Shown: positions 44,044 through 52,850, numbered from the stretch's first letter. The stretch: DNA of 64,000 bases from Bacteroidales bacterium (GCA_024413595.1 JAKSUC010000012.1:1-64000); one strand, 5' to 3'. Notes: a model not told the origin generated them from the sequence alone. Numbers and translations are program-made.

Positions 44044-44051
44044 CAAATATA
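44044..44051 (-). promoter_or_regulatory. -7 box of the RNA candidate
   Basis: TATATTTG on the minus strand; the expected start of the RNA is near 44037. The -33 element is not clear. Confidence 0.5.
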
Positions 44052-44333
44052 CGATTTTTTTTTCTTGTAAGCATAATATTTCCTCTGTTTTTTTTTATTT
44101 CTCTTTCACAAATTTACCAACTTATTTTCACCTAATTCGCAAAAAAATGTATCCAATTTGGAGACAAAACAGAGAATTTATCTATAATTTCAAAATCGAT
44201 TTTTATCTTTTTGTAAATAAAAATAATATGCAAATTTTATATAATATCTAGAACAAATAGTGTTTTTAAATTAATATTTTTGAATTTGTTTAATTAATTA
44301 TGTATTAATGTTTTAGTCTATTTTTTATAATTC
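44052..44333. other. AT-rich spacer
   Basis: Beyond the promoter of the RNA candidate, I see no gene or repeat before the palindrome at 44334. Confidence 0.4.
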
Positions 44334-44380
44334 AATAACGGGCGAAATCTCATTTATTTTAGTAGATTTCGCCCGCTATT
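44334..44380. repeat. Downstream palindrome matching array D
   Basis: Arms AATAACGGGCGAAATCT (44334-44350) and AGATTTCGCCCGCTATT (44364-44380) are the same as the units upstream of the ATPase gene at 44394-45827. It begins 14 bp after the stop codon, so the gene is bracketed by the same palindrome on both sides. It may also end transcription. Confidence 0.85.
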
Positions 44381-44393
44381 GATATAATTTTTA

Positions 44394-45827
44394 TTAATTA
44401 TTAAATAAATCGTTCATGGTTACTACATTTTGTATAATAGATGTATGTTCATTAAATTTTAAGCCGTAAGTTGTAATCAGTACTGGATGAATTGTAAGTT
44501 TAATTTTATTAGAATTTCTAAAAATTTGAATTCTTCTGTTTAAATCTTCTGCTTCTTTTTTGTTTAAAATGTATTCTGTTTCACAAAATTTCATTTCACA
44601 AACATTAATAATTCTATCTGCACGTCGAATTAAAAGGTCAATCTGTGCTTTTCCCAATTCATTATTATTACTCCAAGCAAAAACTTCTGTCATAACACCT
44701 GCAATTTGTAATTTATGTTCAATTTGCAAATGATGAAGCAAGCAAACTTGCTCAAATGCAATACCAATCCATGCTTCATATTTTCCTGTTCCGATTTGAT
44801 AACGCCAAATTTCTTTTTCATTATGTCCATACTTCTTTATAAACCTATTATAAAATAATGTAAAAGGGTCAATTAACTGATATATAGACATTTTTGATAA
44901 TTTGTCATAACCTCTATAACGTCTAATTATATAACAATTTTCAAGATCGTCTAGTATATTTTTTAAATGTCCATTGTCTAAGAGTTTTGAATTTGAAATA
45001 ATTTCTTCTTTAGTAAGACCTTTGTTTTTTGTTGCTAATGCTTCAATAACCTTTAAATATGGTTCTGGATTATCATACAATGATGCAAAAAGTTCATTAT
45101 ATTCGTTTTCGAGACTACCATTTCGTACAAAAAATATTTCATCAATATTTTGAGAAATACTTTTTCCTCGTTGTATTTGTTTGAGATAGAAAGGAATACC
45201 TCCCATAATCATATATGCTTCCAATATATCTCTATCTGTAAAAACGATATTTCTGCTTTGTAAATATTCTTTACTTTCTGATAGTGTGAAAGGTTTTATG
45301 TATACTTTATAGTCTGCTCGATTATGAAGTCCTCCATGACTTTTTAAAATTTTTTTAGTTATCCATGATGTTGCAGAACCACAAACAATTAGAATTATAT
45401 TACTTTGTGTTGTTCCCCAATCATTCCAAAAATGTTCTATGGCAGTAATAAGGTTGCTTTTGGGTGTATCCATCCATGGAAGTTCATCTATAAATACAAC
45501 TTTTTTACCTTTTATTTTTTTGTTTTCTAATAGATTTCGAAGATAATCAAAAGCTTCCATCCAAGTTTTAGGCGTTTGATAAATAGGTTCGTTTGCATAA
45601 CGATTTAATGCTGTACAAAAGTTTTGTAATTGTTCTTGTTTTGATTTTTTGGATAATCCTGTACATTTAAATGCAAAATTATTGTCGAAATATGAATTTA
45701 TAAGAAAAGTTTTTCCTACGCGTCTTCTTCCATAGACAACAACAAATGACGACTCTTTTTCATTTGTTATTGCATTTAATTGTTCTATTTCTTTTTTCCT
45801 ACCTATCATTCTGTCAATATGTGCCAT
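44394..45827 (-). CDS. AAA ATPase of the ATPase_2/DUF234 family
   Basis: A 477-residue protein. Walker A GRRRVGKT (33-40), Walker B KVVFIDELPWMDTPKS, sensor segment LIVCGSATSWITKKI and the HGGLHNR motif. The C-terminal third has AQIDLLIRRADRIINVCEMK, a PD-(D/E)XK-like pattern in which Asp, Glu and Lys are kept. The gene is a clear paralog of 15206-16654 and the ancestor type of the broken copy at 54735-55246. A good promoter lies between it and array D. Function unknown; see the array finding. Confidence 0.87.
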   Translation of the reverse strand: MAHIDRMIGRKKEIEQLNAITNEKESSFVVVYGRRRVGKTFLINSYFDNNFAFKCTGLSKKSKQEQLQNFCTALNRYANEPIYQTPKTWMEAFDYLRNLLENKKIKGKKVVFIDELPWMDTPKSNLITAIEHFWNDWGTTQSNIILIVCGSATSWITKKILKSHGGLHNRADYKVYIKPFTLSESKEYLQSRNIVFTDRDILEAYMIMGGIPFYLKQIQRGKSISQNIDEIFFVRNGSLENEYNELFASLYDNPEPYLKVIEALATKNKGLTKEEIISNSKLLDNGHLKNILDDLENCYIIRRYRGYDKLSKMSIYQLIDPFTLFYNRFIKKYGHNEKEIWRYQIGTGKYEAWIGIAFEQVCLLHHLQIEHKLQIAGVMTEVFAWSNNNELGKAQIDLLIRRADRIINVCEMKFCETEYILNKKEAEDLNRRIQIFRNSNKIKLTIHPVLITTYGLKFNEHTSIIQNVVTMNDLFNN

Positions 45828-45847
45828 AGCTAAATATTTTTACGATA

Positions 45848-45878
45848 CAAATATAGATATAAGATTTGATAAATACAA
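45848..45878 (-). promoter_or_regulatory. Promoter of the ATPase gene next to array D
   Basis: TATATTTG (45848-45855) with TTG 20 bp upstream (45876-45878). Array D begins 2 bp beyond the -33 element, the position of an upstream activator or repressor site. Confidence 0.7.
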
Positions 45879-45880
45879 CT

Positions 45881-45979
45881 AATAGCGGGCGAAATCTCAG
45901 TTTTTTTATTAGATTTCGCCCGCTATTGATTTTATAACGGGCGAAATCTAATTTTTTTTAGTAGATTTCGCCCGCTATT
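45881..45979. repeat. Array D: two 52-bp palindromic units upstream of an ATPase gene
   Basis: Unit 1 has perfect 17-bp arms AATAGCGGGCGAAATCT (45881-45897) and AGATTTCGCCCGCTATT (45911-45927). Unit 2 has arms at 45934-45949 and 45963-45979. GGGCG recurs 52 bp apart (45887 and 45939). The GC-rich arms stand out in this AT-rich DNA. A third copy lies beyond the 3' end of the gene (44334-44380). Confidence 0.9.
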
Positions 45980-46042
45980 AATTATTTTTTTTTATAATTT
46001 TAATTTATATAATTCGTTTATTAATTATAATTATTAATAAAA

Positions 46043-46579
46043 ATGAAAATTCTTATTTTATCAGGTAGTCCACGAAATGGTGGAAATACAGATTTACTTG
46101 TAGAAGCATTTTTTGATGGTGCTAAACAAAATAATGATGTTGAAATTGTTTCGGTTCATGATTATAAAATTTTACCATGTATAGGTTGTAATTCTTGTTT
46201 TAAAAATGCTAGCAATTCATGTTTTCAAAACGATAAAATGTCTTTAATTTATAATAAACTTTCTGAAACTGAATTACTTGTAATTGCTTCTCCTGTTTAT
46301 TTTTATGGTTTAAGTTCTCAACTAAAAGCTATAATAGATCGTTGTCATAATCCAATTCGTAATAATTTTAAAATTAAAAAGTTAGCATTATTTCTTGTTG
46401 GTGCAGCTTCTTTGCCTGAACTTTTCGATAGTATTATAAAACAATATGAATTATGTCTCAATTTTTTTCATTTAGAAGACGCAGGAAAAATTCTTGTTCG
46501 TGGCGTTAAAGACAAAGGTGATATTAAAAATACAAACGCTTTAGAAGAAGCTAAAAAATTGGGAGAAAGAATTAATTAA
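46043..46579 (+). CDS. NAD(P)H-dependent FMN reductase (flavodoxin fold)
   Basis: A 178-residue flavoprotein with the FMN phosphate loop SGSPRNGGNTD, the ASPVYFYGLSSQLKAIIDR segment and a central cysteine group (CIGCNSCFKNASNSC), as in iron-sulfur flavoprotein-like NADPH-dependent FMN reductases. It probably reduces quinones, iron or small aromatic compounds. It lies between ATPase loci and appears to be transcribed alone. The cysteines may ligate a cluster or only be redox-active. Confidence 0.85.
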   Translation: MKILILSGSPRNGGNTDLLVEAFFDGAKQNNDVEIVSVHDYKILPCIGCNSCFKNASNSCFQNDKMSLIYNKLSETELLVIASPVYFYGLSSQLKAIIDRCHNPIRNNFKIKKLALFLVGAASLPELFDSIIKQYELCLNFFHLEDAGKILVRGVKDKGDIKNTNALEEAKKLGERIN

Positions 46580-46628
46580 TGAAAATTTTAATCTTATTTT
46601 GTTAAAAATATAACAAAATTCAATTTTC

Positions 46629-46745
46629 GCCGTAACATTTTTGAAAATTTTATATTTTATTGCCGTCTCTTTTTTGAAATTTTTATTATCTTTGCCGTAA
46701 CATTTTTGGAAATTTCGCAATTTTCCGCCGTCTCTTTTTTTAAAT
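46629..46745. repeat. Array E: four units of about 33 bp, two alternating types
   Basis: Units begin GCCGTAACATTTTTGAAA or GCCGTCTCTTTTTTGAAA in the order 1-2-1-2. GCCG stands at 46629, 46662, 46694 and 46727 (spacing 33, 32, 33), so the larger period is 65 bp. A -7 box TATCTTTG (46687-46694) lies at the border of units 2 and 3, which puts the last two units in the transcribed leader. The ATPase start follows at 46753. Confidence 0.85.
46687..46694 (+). promoter_or_regulatory. -7 box inside array E
   Basis: TATCTTTG, 58 bp before the ATG of the ATPase gene. The -33 element is not clear. Confidence 0.45.
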
Positions 46746-46752
46746 CTACATT

Positions 46753-48078
46753 ATGAAATATTATAAACGATATATTGATAGCGAATTATTGAAGTGGAAA
46801 AATTCTGAAACTCATAAACCTTTGCTTTTAAGAGGTGCACGACAAGTAGGAAAATCTTCTGCCGTTAAAAATCTTGCAAAATCTTTTAAATATTATATCG
46901 AAATAAATTTTGAACGTCAAAATGAAATTTCTGATATTTTTTCTAAAGGTTATGATATTCAAAAGATATGCAACCTGTTGTCTATAATATTTAATACACC
47001 TATTAATGATGGCGAAACTTTGATTTTTTTCGATGAAATTCAAAAATGTATTCCTGCAATTTCTTCACTGCGCTTTTTTTATGAAGATAAACCAAATTTA
47101 CATGTAATTGGTGCTGGATCTTTATTAGAATTTGCTCTAAATGAAATACCTTCGTTTGGTGTTGGACGCATACATTCTTTATTTATGTATCCATTTTCGT
47201 TTGATGAATTTCTTATTGCTCAAGGTTTTGAAAACTTAGTAAACGAAAAACATGATGCTTCTCCACAAAATCCTCTTCCTAATATTTTACACAATAAGTT
47301 AGTTGAAGAATTTAAAAATTTTATACTTGTTGGAGGTATGCCTGAAGTTGTTTCTATTTGGATTAAATCTCAAAATTATTTTGATTGTCAGAATATTCAT
47401 TCAGAAATTATTCAAAGTTATCAAGATGATTTTGCTAAATACAAAAAAAGGATTTCTCCTCTAATTTTACAAAAAACATTTTTGTCAGTTGGTATGCAAA
47501 CTGGTTCGAAATTTACATATTCTCAAATAGATACAAATATTGATACGTCAAAGGCAAAAGAAGCTATTAATTTATTAACACTTGCAGGAATAATTATACC
47601 TGTTACTCACACATGTGCTAATGGAATTCCTCTTGGAGCACAAATTAACGAAAAGTTTCAAAAATATCTTTTTATTGACTCTGGATTAATGTTAACAATG
47701 CTTGGTACTGATTTAAGCAAATTTGTATTAGCAAACGAAGTAGAACTTGTAAATAAAGGTGGTGTTGCAGAACTTGTTGCAGGACTTGAACTACTAAAAA
47801 ATTTAAATTGTAATCGCCGTCAAAATTTATATTATTGGCAACGTCTTCAAAGAGGTGCTCAGTCTGAAATTGATTATGTAATTGCTAACAAAGATCAAGT
47901 TTTACCTATAGAAATTAAGGCTGGAACTAAAGGTTCTATGCAAAGTCTTTATATTTTTCTTGAAGAAAAAAAACTTGAATATGGAATTCGTTCATCTCTC
48001 GAAAATTTTGCAGAGTATAATAAAGTTAAAGTAATTCCTTTATATGAAATTGGGAGATTAGGAATAATTAATAATTAA
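46753..48078 (+). CDS. AAA ATPase of the AAA_14/DUF4143 family
   Basis: A 441-residue protein. Walker A GARQVGKS (28-35), Walker B TLIFFDEIQKC, sensor HVIGAGSLLEFAL, then the family motif GRIHSLFMYPFSFDEFL. The C-terminal DUF4143 part ends with SEIDYVIANKDQVLPIEIKA, a complete PD-(D/E)XK-like pattern. This is a typical member of the subgroup with a GVGR..M.P.SF.EFL motif. It starts just after array E and is followed 30 bp later by a DUF5131 gene, possibly in the same transcript. Confidence 0.88.
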   Translation: MKYYKRYIDSELLKWKNSETHKPLLLRGARQVGKSSAVKNLAKSFKYYIEINFERQNEISDIFSKGYDIQKICNLLSIIFNTPINDGETLIFFDEIQKCIPAISSLRFFYEDKPNLHVIGAGSLLEFALNEIPSFGVGRIHSLFMYPFSFDEFLIAQGFENLVNEKHDASPQNPLPNILHNKLVEEFKNFILVGGMPEVVSIWIKSQNYFDCQNIHSEIIQSYQDDFAKYKKRISPLILQKTFLSVGMQTGSKFTYSQIDTNIDTSKAKEAINLLTLAGIIIPVTHTCANGIPLGAQINEKFQKYLFIDSGLMLTMLGTDLSKFVLANEVELVNKGGVAELVAGLELLKNLNCNRRQNLYYWQRLQRGAQSEIDYVIANKDQVLPIEIKAGTKGSMQSLYIFLEEKKLEYGIRSSLENFAEYNKVKVIPLYEIGRLGIINN

Positions 48079-48108
48079 GAACAGAAAGAAATCAAAAATA
48101 ATATTCCT

Positions 48109-48918
48109 ATGTCAGAAAATTGGAACATATATGCAGATTGGAACCCATGGCATGGTTGTACAAAAATTAGTCCTGGGTGTAAATATTGCTATGTTTATCG
48201 TCAAGACGAAATGTATGGAAGTGATATTGCAAGTAGTTTGTGTAGAAAAACTGCCAATTTTAATCTTCCAATCAAGCGTAAACGTGATAAATCTTGGAAA
48301 ATTGAAAGTGGTAGAATTGTTTTTACATGTTTTACGTCAGATTTTCTACTAAAAGATGCTGATGATTGGCGTCCTGAATGTTGGCAAATGATGAAACAGA
48401 GAAAAGATCTTTATTTTTTCTTTTTTACAAAACGAATTGATAGATTTTTGGACTGTATTCCCGACGATTGGGGCGATGGTTATGAAAATGTTATTGTGGG
48501 GTGTACAATTGAAAATCAAGATAGAGCCGATTTTAGACTTCCTATTTTTAAATCTTTGTCAATCAAGCATAAAACTATTATAGTTGCGCCAATGATTGAT
48601 GAAATTGATTTGTCGGCATATCTTGATAATTCAATTGAAGAAGTTTCAGTAGGAGGGGAGTCGGGAATTAACGCTCGACCATGTAATTACGATTGGATTT
48701 TAAAAATTAGGGAACAATGTATTTCTCATGATATTCCATTTCGTTTTCATCAAACTGGTGCTTTTTTTATTAAAGATGGTCATACATATCGTATACATCG
48801 TAAATATCAACTTAGTCAAGCTCATAAAGCAAATATTGACTATAAAATAGGGGAATATTTAGTTCCCAAAAAAGTCAAATTTGAATGGACAAATGACGTT
48901 TATCATGATTTACAATAA
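48109..48918 (+). CDS. DUF5131 (phage Gp37/Gp68-like) protein
   Basis: A 269-residue protein of the DUF5131 family. The N-terminal motif WNPWHGCTKISPGCKYCY has cysteines in a radical-SAM-like pattern (C-x7-C-x2-C), and the segment VGGESGINARPCNYDWI is diagnostic of the family. Members occur in phages and genomic islands; biochemical function is not established, though a cluster-binding or SAM-related fold is likely. It is 30 bp downstream of an ATPase gene, so a link to that system is possible, but chance is not excluded. Confidence 0.85.
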   Translation: MSENWNIYADWNPWHGCTKISPGCKYCYVYRQDEMYGSDIASSLCRKTANFNLPIKRKRDKSWKIESGRIVFTCFTSDFLLKDADDWRPECWQMMKQRKDLYFFFFTKRIDRFLDCIPDDWGDGYENVIVGCTIENQDRADFRLPIFKSLSIKHKTIIVAPMIDEIDLSAYLDNSIEEVSVGGESGINARPCNYDWILKIREQCISHDIPFRFHQTGAFFIKDGHTYRIHRKYQLSQAHKANIDYKIGEYLVPKKVKFEWTNDVYHDLQ

Positions 48919-48956
48919 TGATATAATAGCCATATAATACCAACTAAAAAATAATA

Positions 48957-49652
48957 TTAATCTCCTAATGCCAATTTTATTAGTTTCTGAATGTGAATTT
49001 CTACACTATCCAAACATGGTAAAACGCAATTATCGTTGTTTAATAACAAAGGTAATTCTGTGCATCCAAGAACAACTGCTTCTATATTATGTTCGTTTTT
49101 TATTTTAGAAATTATTGAATTAAAATCATTTAGTGTACTTTCTTTAATTATTCCAAGTTCAAGTTCTTCAAAAATCTTTTTTCCTATAAATTCACGATCT
49201 TCTTTATTGGGAACAAATATTTCTATACCTGAATTAATAAAATCATTTTTCATAAAATCATTTTCCATTGTAAATATTGTCCCTAAAAGTCCTATTTTTT
49301 TATAACCTTTTGAAACCGCTTCTTCACATACAACTTTTGGAATACTTATTAGAGAAATATTAGTTTTTTTAACAAGTTCGTTATATACAATGTGCATTGT
49401 ACCAGCTGTTAACGATATAATTTCAGCTCCTCCTGTTTTAAGATTATTTACTTTTTCTGCAAGATAATCTGTTAACGCTTTATATTGTCCAGAACTTACA
49501 TAGTTTAATGCTTTATGAAAATTTACACTTTCAATAGCTAAATCGGGCATTTCTTTTCCGTTTGTGATTTTATCTATTTGTGTATTTAAATTTTTATAAT
49601 ACATAATTGTGGACTCTGGACCTGTTCCACCTATTAAACCTATTTTTTTCAT
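48957..49652 (-). CDS. Aspartate/glutamate racemase family protein
   Basis: A 231-residue racemase with the start MKKIGLIGGTGPESTIMYY and the second catalytic cysteine Cys197 in GCTELPLL. The first catalytic cysteine is replaced: the loop is LTAGTMHIVY, with Thr85. The E. coli racemase YgeA also pairs a Thr with Cys197 and acts on L-Asp/L-Glu, so this is likely the same type. It interconverts amino acid enantiomers without a cofactor. It lies 16 bp after the DUF434 gene. Confidence 0.85.
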   Translation of the reverse strand: MKKIGLIGGTGPESTIMYYKNLNTQIDKITNGKEMPDLAIESVNFHKALNYVSSGQYKALTDYLAEKVNNLKTGGAEIISLTAGTMHIVYNELVKKTNISLISIPKVVCEEAVSKGYKKIGLLGTIFTMENDFMKNDFINSGIEIFVPNKEDREFIGKKIFEELELGIIKESTLNDFNSIISKIKNEHNIEAVVLGCTELPLLLNNDNCVLPCLDSVEIHIQKLIKLALGD

Positions 49653-49668
49653 CTTTTGAAAATTTTTT

Positions 49669-50364
49669 TTATATCCATACTTTAAGTATCTCTGTATTAT
49701 GCTTTTCGATACAACGTTTTATGAAGTTTATCCAACTTATGCAATGTTCCAAAATAATTGAGTCTGAGGTGATAACGTTTTCTTTTTTCCAAAGTTCTCT
49801 ATCTACGTCTTTTATAATTTGAATATCTAAGTTAAAAGAATAATTTTCACCCATTTCTGCAATTAATGCCATAAGTCGTCCTGAATTAGAAACAGGTTCG
49901 TCTAATAGAATATGAGCCGATTTTATTTTCATTTCTTCAAGAGTGTTCAAAAGCATTTGTATAGCATCTTTTGTTTCTGGTATAATTCTATATGTGCCTC
50001 GTAATGAAGCTAAATCACGAATTGTTCCATCCATACACGCAAATAGGATAGAAGCGTTGTACATTACTTCTAACGTAATTATTGTGTTAAAACCATCTAT
50101 CCAAACTTCACTACCTTCAACAGTAGTTTTCTCTTTCGACTTTCGTAAATTTAGTTGTTCTGTTGTAGCAATACTTCGTACAATTGCAAGACGTTGACGT
50201 TCAGAAAGTGCAAAATGATTTCCTACAAAAGTGGACGCTTGTTTAAGACCATATCCTTCGTTAATTAGGTAAGTTATGTGCCTAGAGGCAATTTTCATTG
50301 TTTCTAAAGCTTTAGAAGAAAAATTTTTGTCATCTTCTGGTAAATATCCTCGTTTTGCGTTCAT
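49669..50364 (-). CDS. DUF434 domain protein
   Basis: A 231-residue protein of the DUF434 family, found in archaea and bacteria and without known function. The N-terminal part is helical (MNAKRGYLPEDDKNF, ALSERQRLAIVRS); the C-terminal domain has the run IWIDGFNT-like (EVWIDGFNTIITLEV), SAHILLDEPVSNSGRL and ITSDSIILEHC, which suggests a nucleotide- or metal-binding Rossmann-like fold. Unusually for this genome, a strong Shine-Dalgarno-like GGAGGAT stands just before the ATG. It is the first gene of a pair with the racemase. Confidence 0.8.
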   Translation of the reverse strand: MNAKRGYLPEDDKNFSSKALETMKIASRHITYLINEGYGLKQASTFVGNHFALSERQRLAIVRSIATTEQLNLRKSKEKTTVEGSEVWIDGFNTIITLEVMYNASILFACMDGTIRDLASLRGTYRIIPETKDAIQMLLNTLEEMKIKSAHILLDEPVSNSGRLMALIAEMGENYSFNLDIQIIKDVDRELWKKENVITSDSIILEHCISWINFIKRCIEKHNTEILKVWI

Positions 50365-50417
50365 TAAACATCCTCCGCTTTATATTTTATTTTTATCGTA
50401 ATATACAAATTTCTCCA

Positions 50418-50780
50418 TTATATTATTCTACTTTTATCAAATACATTTTCTAATTCTAAATTTACTCCATCGCAATATAAGAATAGATTTTTTGGAAAAT
50501 CTGGAGCACTAATTATTTTCTTTAAAATAACGATATTGCTGTATTTTAACATTATCCAATTTAGATTTTCAATCTTTGTTTTTCTTTTTATTTCTTCGTA
50601 TTCAGAATATTCAAATTCATTTTTTGCATCTTCATATATTGTAAATATTGCATACTCATTATTATATTTTATTTGTAATTCGTTTTCTGATTGATATTTA
50701 CAAATACAATCTTGAAAACACATTTTCTCAAATATATTTAATGAAAGTGTATTATCTCCAATTATTAATATCCATTGCAT
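50418..50780 (-). CDS. Hypothetical protein (120 aa)
   Basis: No family recognised. It begins MQWILIIGDNTLSLNIFEKM and holds several aromatic residues and two close cysteines (CFQDCIC). There is no signal peptide or membrane segment, so it is probably cytoplasmic. It lies 53 bp upstream of the DUF434 gene on the same strand, and could be in the same transcript. Confidence 0.5.
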   Translation of the reverse strand: MQWILIIGDNTLSLNIFEKMCFQDCICKYQSENELQIKYNNEYAIFTIYEDAKNEFEYSEYEEIKRKTKIENLNWIMLKYSNIVILKKIISAPDFPKNLFLYCDGVNLELENVFDKSRII

Positions 50781-51345
50781 AATTTTTATTTTTAATATGA
50801 AAAAAAGTTCTTAGCGCATATAATGGAACTATTTCAATATGTATTATTTGATTGTTTGCTTATATTTAATTTGGTTTTATTGTAAATAATTAAACTATTC
50901 TGATTTTTTATATAAGTTAAAAAAAAATATAATGATAGAATTATATCTAAATAGCATTTATAATACTTGTTTATTCTGGTTTTAAGTATGTTGTCGCTTT
51001 TTGTTGAGACCATCTTTTGAGTTTACTTAAAATGTCAAAAATGTATGTTTTCATAATATTTTATCTTTTATTACAAAGGTAATGTTTCATAATGAAAATT
51101 TCAAGATTTTAATTTTTTTTTTGCATAATGAAATGATATAATTTCCACTTGTTTAATTTTTATAAGTTTTATGTGTTGTATATTGTTGATATTTAAAAGA
51201 TTAATAGAATGATTTTATAAAATCCAATTCAAACATTGATGAAAATTTAATAAAATCCAATGCTATTAAAATTATATATTTTTTTATAGTTTTGCTATTT
51301 TAATATATTATTAAAAGTTAATAATTTTTCAAAAATCTTTCTCTC
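50781..51345. other. Intergenic region with a decayed gene
   Basis: 565 bp of AT-rich DNA. It holds a 27-codon remnant with its promoter (50971-51081) and, further right, ATAAAATCCAAT twice about 35 bp apart (near 51217 and 51252). Nothing else is evident. Confidence 0.45.
50971..51054 (-). pseudogene. Remnant of a small protein gene (27 codons)
   Basis: The frame MKTYIFDILSKLKRWSQQ.. runs 27 codons to a stop. The start resembles, from memory, the N terminus of a common Bacteroidales hypothetical family of about 150 residues, so this is probably a truncated copy. A -7 box TACCTTTG stands at 51074-51081 on the minus strand, 19 bp before the ATG. It could instead be a short expressed peptide. 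Confidence 0.4.
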
Positions 51346-52683
51346 TTACAAAAACATTGTTAAATAAATAGGAACACAAAATATGTCTTTATCTTTTTGA
51401 AAATCTTTTGTGTATAATAAATATTTATTAGAAATCCTATCAGAATATTTTTTGCAAAAAACATCTAATGACGTATGTGATTTATACCCTGAAGATTTTA
51501 CTTCTATTGGGCAAATCTTTGAACCTCTTGATAATAGAAAGTCTATTTCATATGTTTTGTGACTTGTTTCGTGAGGAAAAGTGTAGTAATATAGTCTGTT
51601 TCCTGACGATATTAACATTTGTGCAACAAGATTTTCGTAAACATAACCTAAATCTGCACTAAGTTTATCTGATAAAAGTTTTTGATAAATAGTGTTTTCT
51701 ATGTACTCTTTATCCCAAAAAGCTAATGTGACAAATAGTCCAGTGTCAGCAATAAATATTTTATAAAAACTTTCGTCAGAATGTAGAGCAAAACCTACTG
51801 ATGGATCATTGCAATAATATGCAAAATTTACAATCATGCTGTCTTTTAAATCGTTTATTGTATCTACAATATTTTTCCTATTTTCATTATTTATAACACT
51901 TGATATTTGATATCTTGATGCATTTTTATTAAGTTCTGATGGTATTGATTTAAAAATTAGGGATGCTCTTCCTGATTTGTCTATTTTTCTTAAATCGTCA
52001 AAATATAGTTCTAAAATATTTCTTTTTACTTTGTCAACCAGACTTAAATTGTTGGTTTCTAAATATTCATTAATAGCTTGTGGCATGCCTCCAATCAACA
52101 TATAAAGACGTAAATCACGCATTGTTTTTCGATGAGCTTCTTGTAATGATATTTTTTTTTCGTAAAATTCTTTTAAAAGATTTACTGTTACTTTGTCGCC
52201 TAATGCCCATCGAAATTCTTCGTAATCAAGTGGATACATGTTCAGCCTCGTTTCTTCACTTGGAATTACTATATTTTGAACATTCTTTTTGATACTAATT
52301 AATGATCCTGTTTCTATATAATCATAGCGACCATCTTTAACAAGATATTTTATTGCTTGTCGAGCTTTGGGACAATTTTGTATTTCGTCAAATATTATTA
52401 CTGATTTCCTTTTTTCTAATATTACATTATAAATTGCTTGAAGTCTTAAAAATATGTAATTTAAATCCATTGTGTCATCAAACAATTCTATAATTTGTTT
52501 CGAGACATTTGCAAAATCTATCAAAATGTAAGATGTGTATTCTTTTTTTGCAAATAATTCTACTATGGTTGATTTACCGATACGTCTTGCACCTTTAATT
52601 AATAAGGCTGTTTTTCCATTGCTTTCTTTTTTCCATTCAAGCATTTTGGAGTATATTTTTCTTTCAAAAACTTTGTTTGCCAT
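51346..52683 (-). CDS. AAA ATPase of the AAA_14/DUF4143 family
   Basis: A 445-residue protein. Walker A GARRIGKST (31-39), Walker B SVIIFDEIQNC, sensor DYIETGSLISIKKN, then the motif EETRLNMYPLDYEEFRWAL. The end YEIDFLLSRGSKICPIEVKS is a full PD-(D/E)XK-like pattern. It is a close paralog of 60877-62220, colinear over its whole length, yet the two upstream arrays share no sequence. The promoter is strong (52703-52734), with its -33 element inside array F. Confidence 0.88.
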   Translation of the reverse strand: MANKVFERKIYSKMLEWKKESNGKTALLIKGARRIGKSTIVELFAKKEYTSYILIDFANVSKQIIELFDDTMDLNYIFLRLQAIYNVILEKRKSVIIFDEIQNCPKARQAIKYLVKDGRYDYIETGSLISIKKNVQNIVIPSEETRLNMYPLDYEEFRWALGDKVTVNLLKEFYEKKISLQEAHRKTMRDLRLYMLIGGMPQAINEYLETNNLSLVDKVKRNILELYFDDLRKIDKSGRASLIFKSIPSELNKNASRYQISSVINNENRKNIVDTINDLKDSMIVNFAYYCNDPSVGFALHSDESFYKIFIADTGLFVTLAFWDKEYIENTIYQKLLSDKLSADLGYVYENLVAQMLISSGNRLYYYTFPHETSHKTYEIDFLLSRGSKICPIEVKSSGYKSHTSLDVFCKKYSDRISNKYLLYTKDFQKDKDIFCVPIYLTMFL

Positions 52684-52702
52684 AAAACTCTTATTTATAA
52701 CA

Positions 52703-52734
52703 CAAAAGTATGAAATTTTAATAAAATCCCCAAA
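52703..52734 (-). promoter_or_regulatory. Promoter of the ATPase gene, overlapping array F
   Basis: TACTTTTG (52703-52710) and TTTG (52731-52734), exactly 20 bp apart. The -33 TTTG belongs to the first repeat unit (CATTTGGGGATTTT on the minus strand). Confidence 0.75.
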
Positions 52735-52850
52735 TGTTTTTTGCCAAAAACACCCAAAATCCCCAAATGTTTTTCGTTAAAAACACCCAAAATCCCCAAA
52801 TGTTTTTTGCCAAAAACACCCAAAATCCCCAAATGTTTTTTCTATAATCA
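52720..52850. repeat. Array F: four 33-bp units upstream of an ATPase gene
   Basis: Unit AAAATCCCCAAATGTTTTT plus GCCAAAAACACCC. TCCCC recurs at 52727, 52760, 52793 and 52826, an exact 33-bp period; the last unit is incomplete. Within each unit TGTTTTT and AAAAACA form a small inverted repeat. Units are nearly identical to each other, which suggests recent homogenisation. Confidence 0.9.

Noticed and set aside
43839-44135. 98-codon plus-strand gene
   Set aside because: It lies opposite the RNA candidate with its promoter and terminator, and ends in a low-complexity hydrophobic tail.
52720-52850. CRISPR array
   Set aside because: Units follow each other at 33 bp with no variable spacers and no cas genes are present. 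The same holds for arrays A to H and the 41-bp array.
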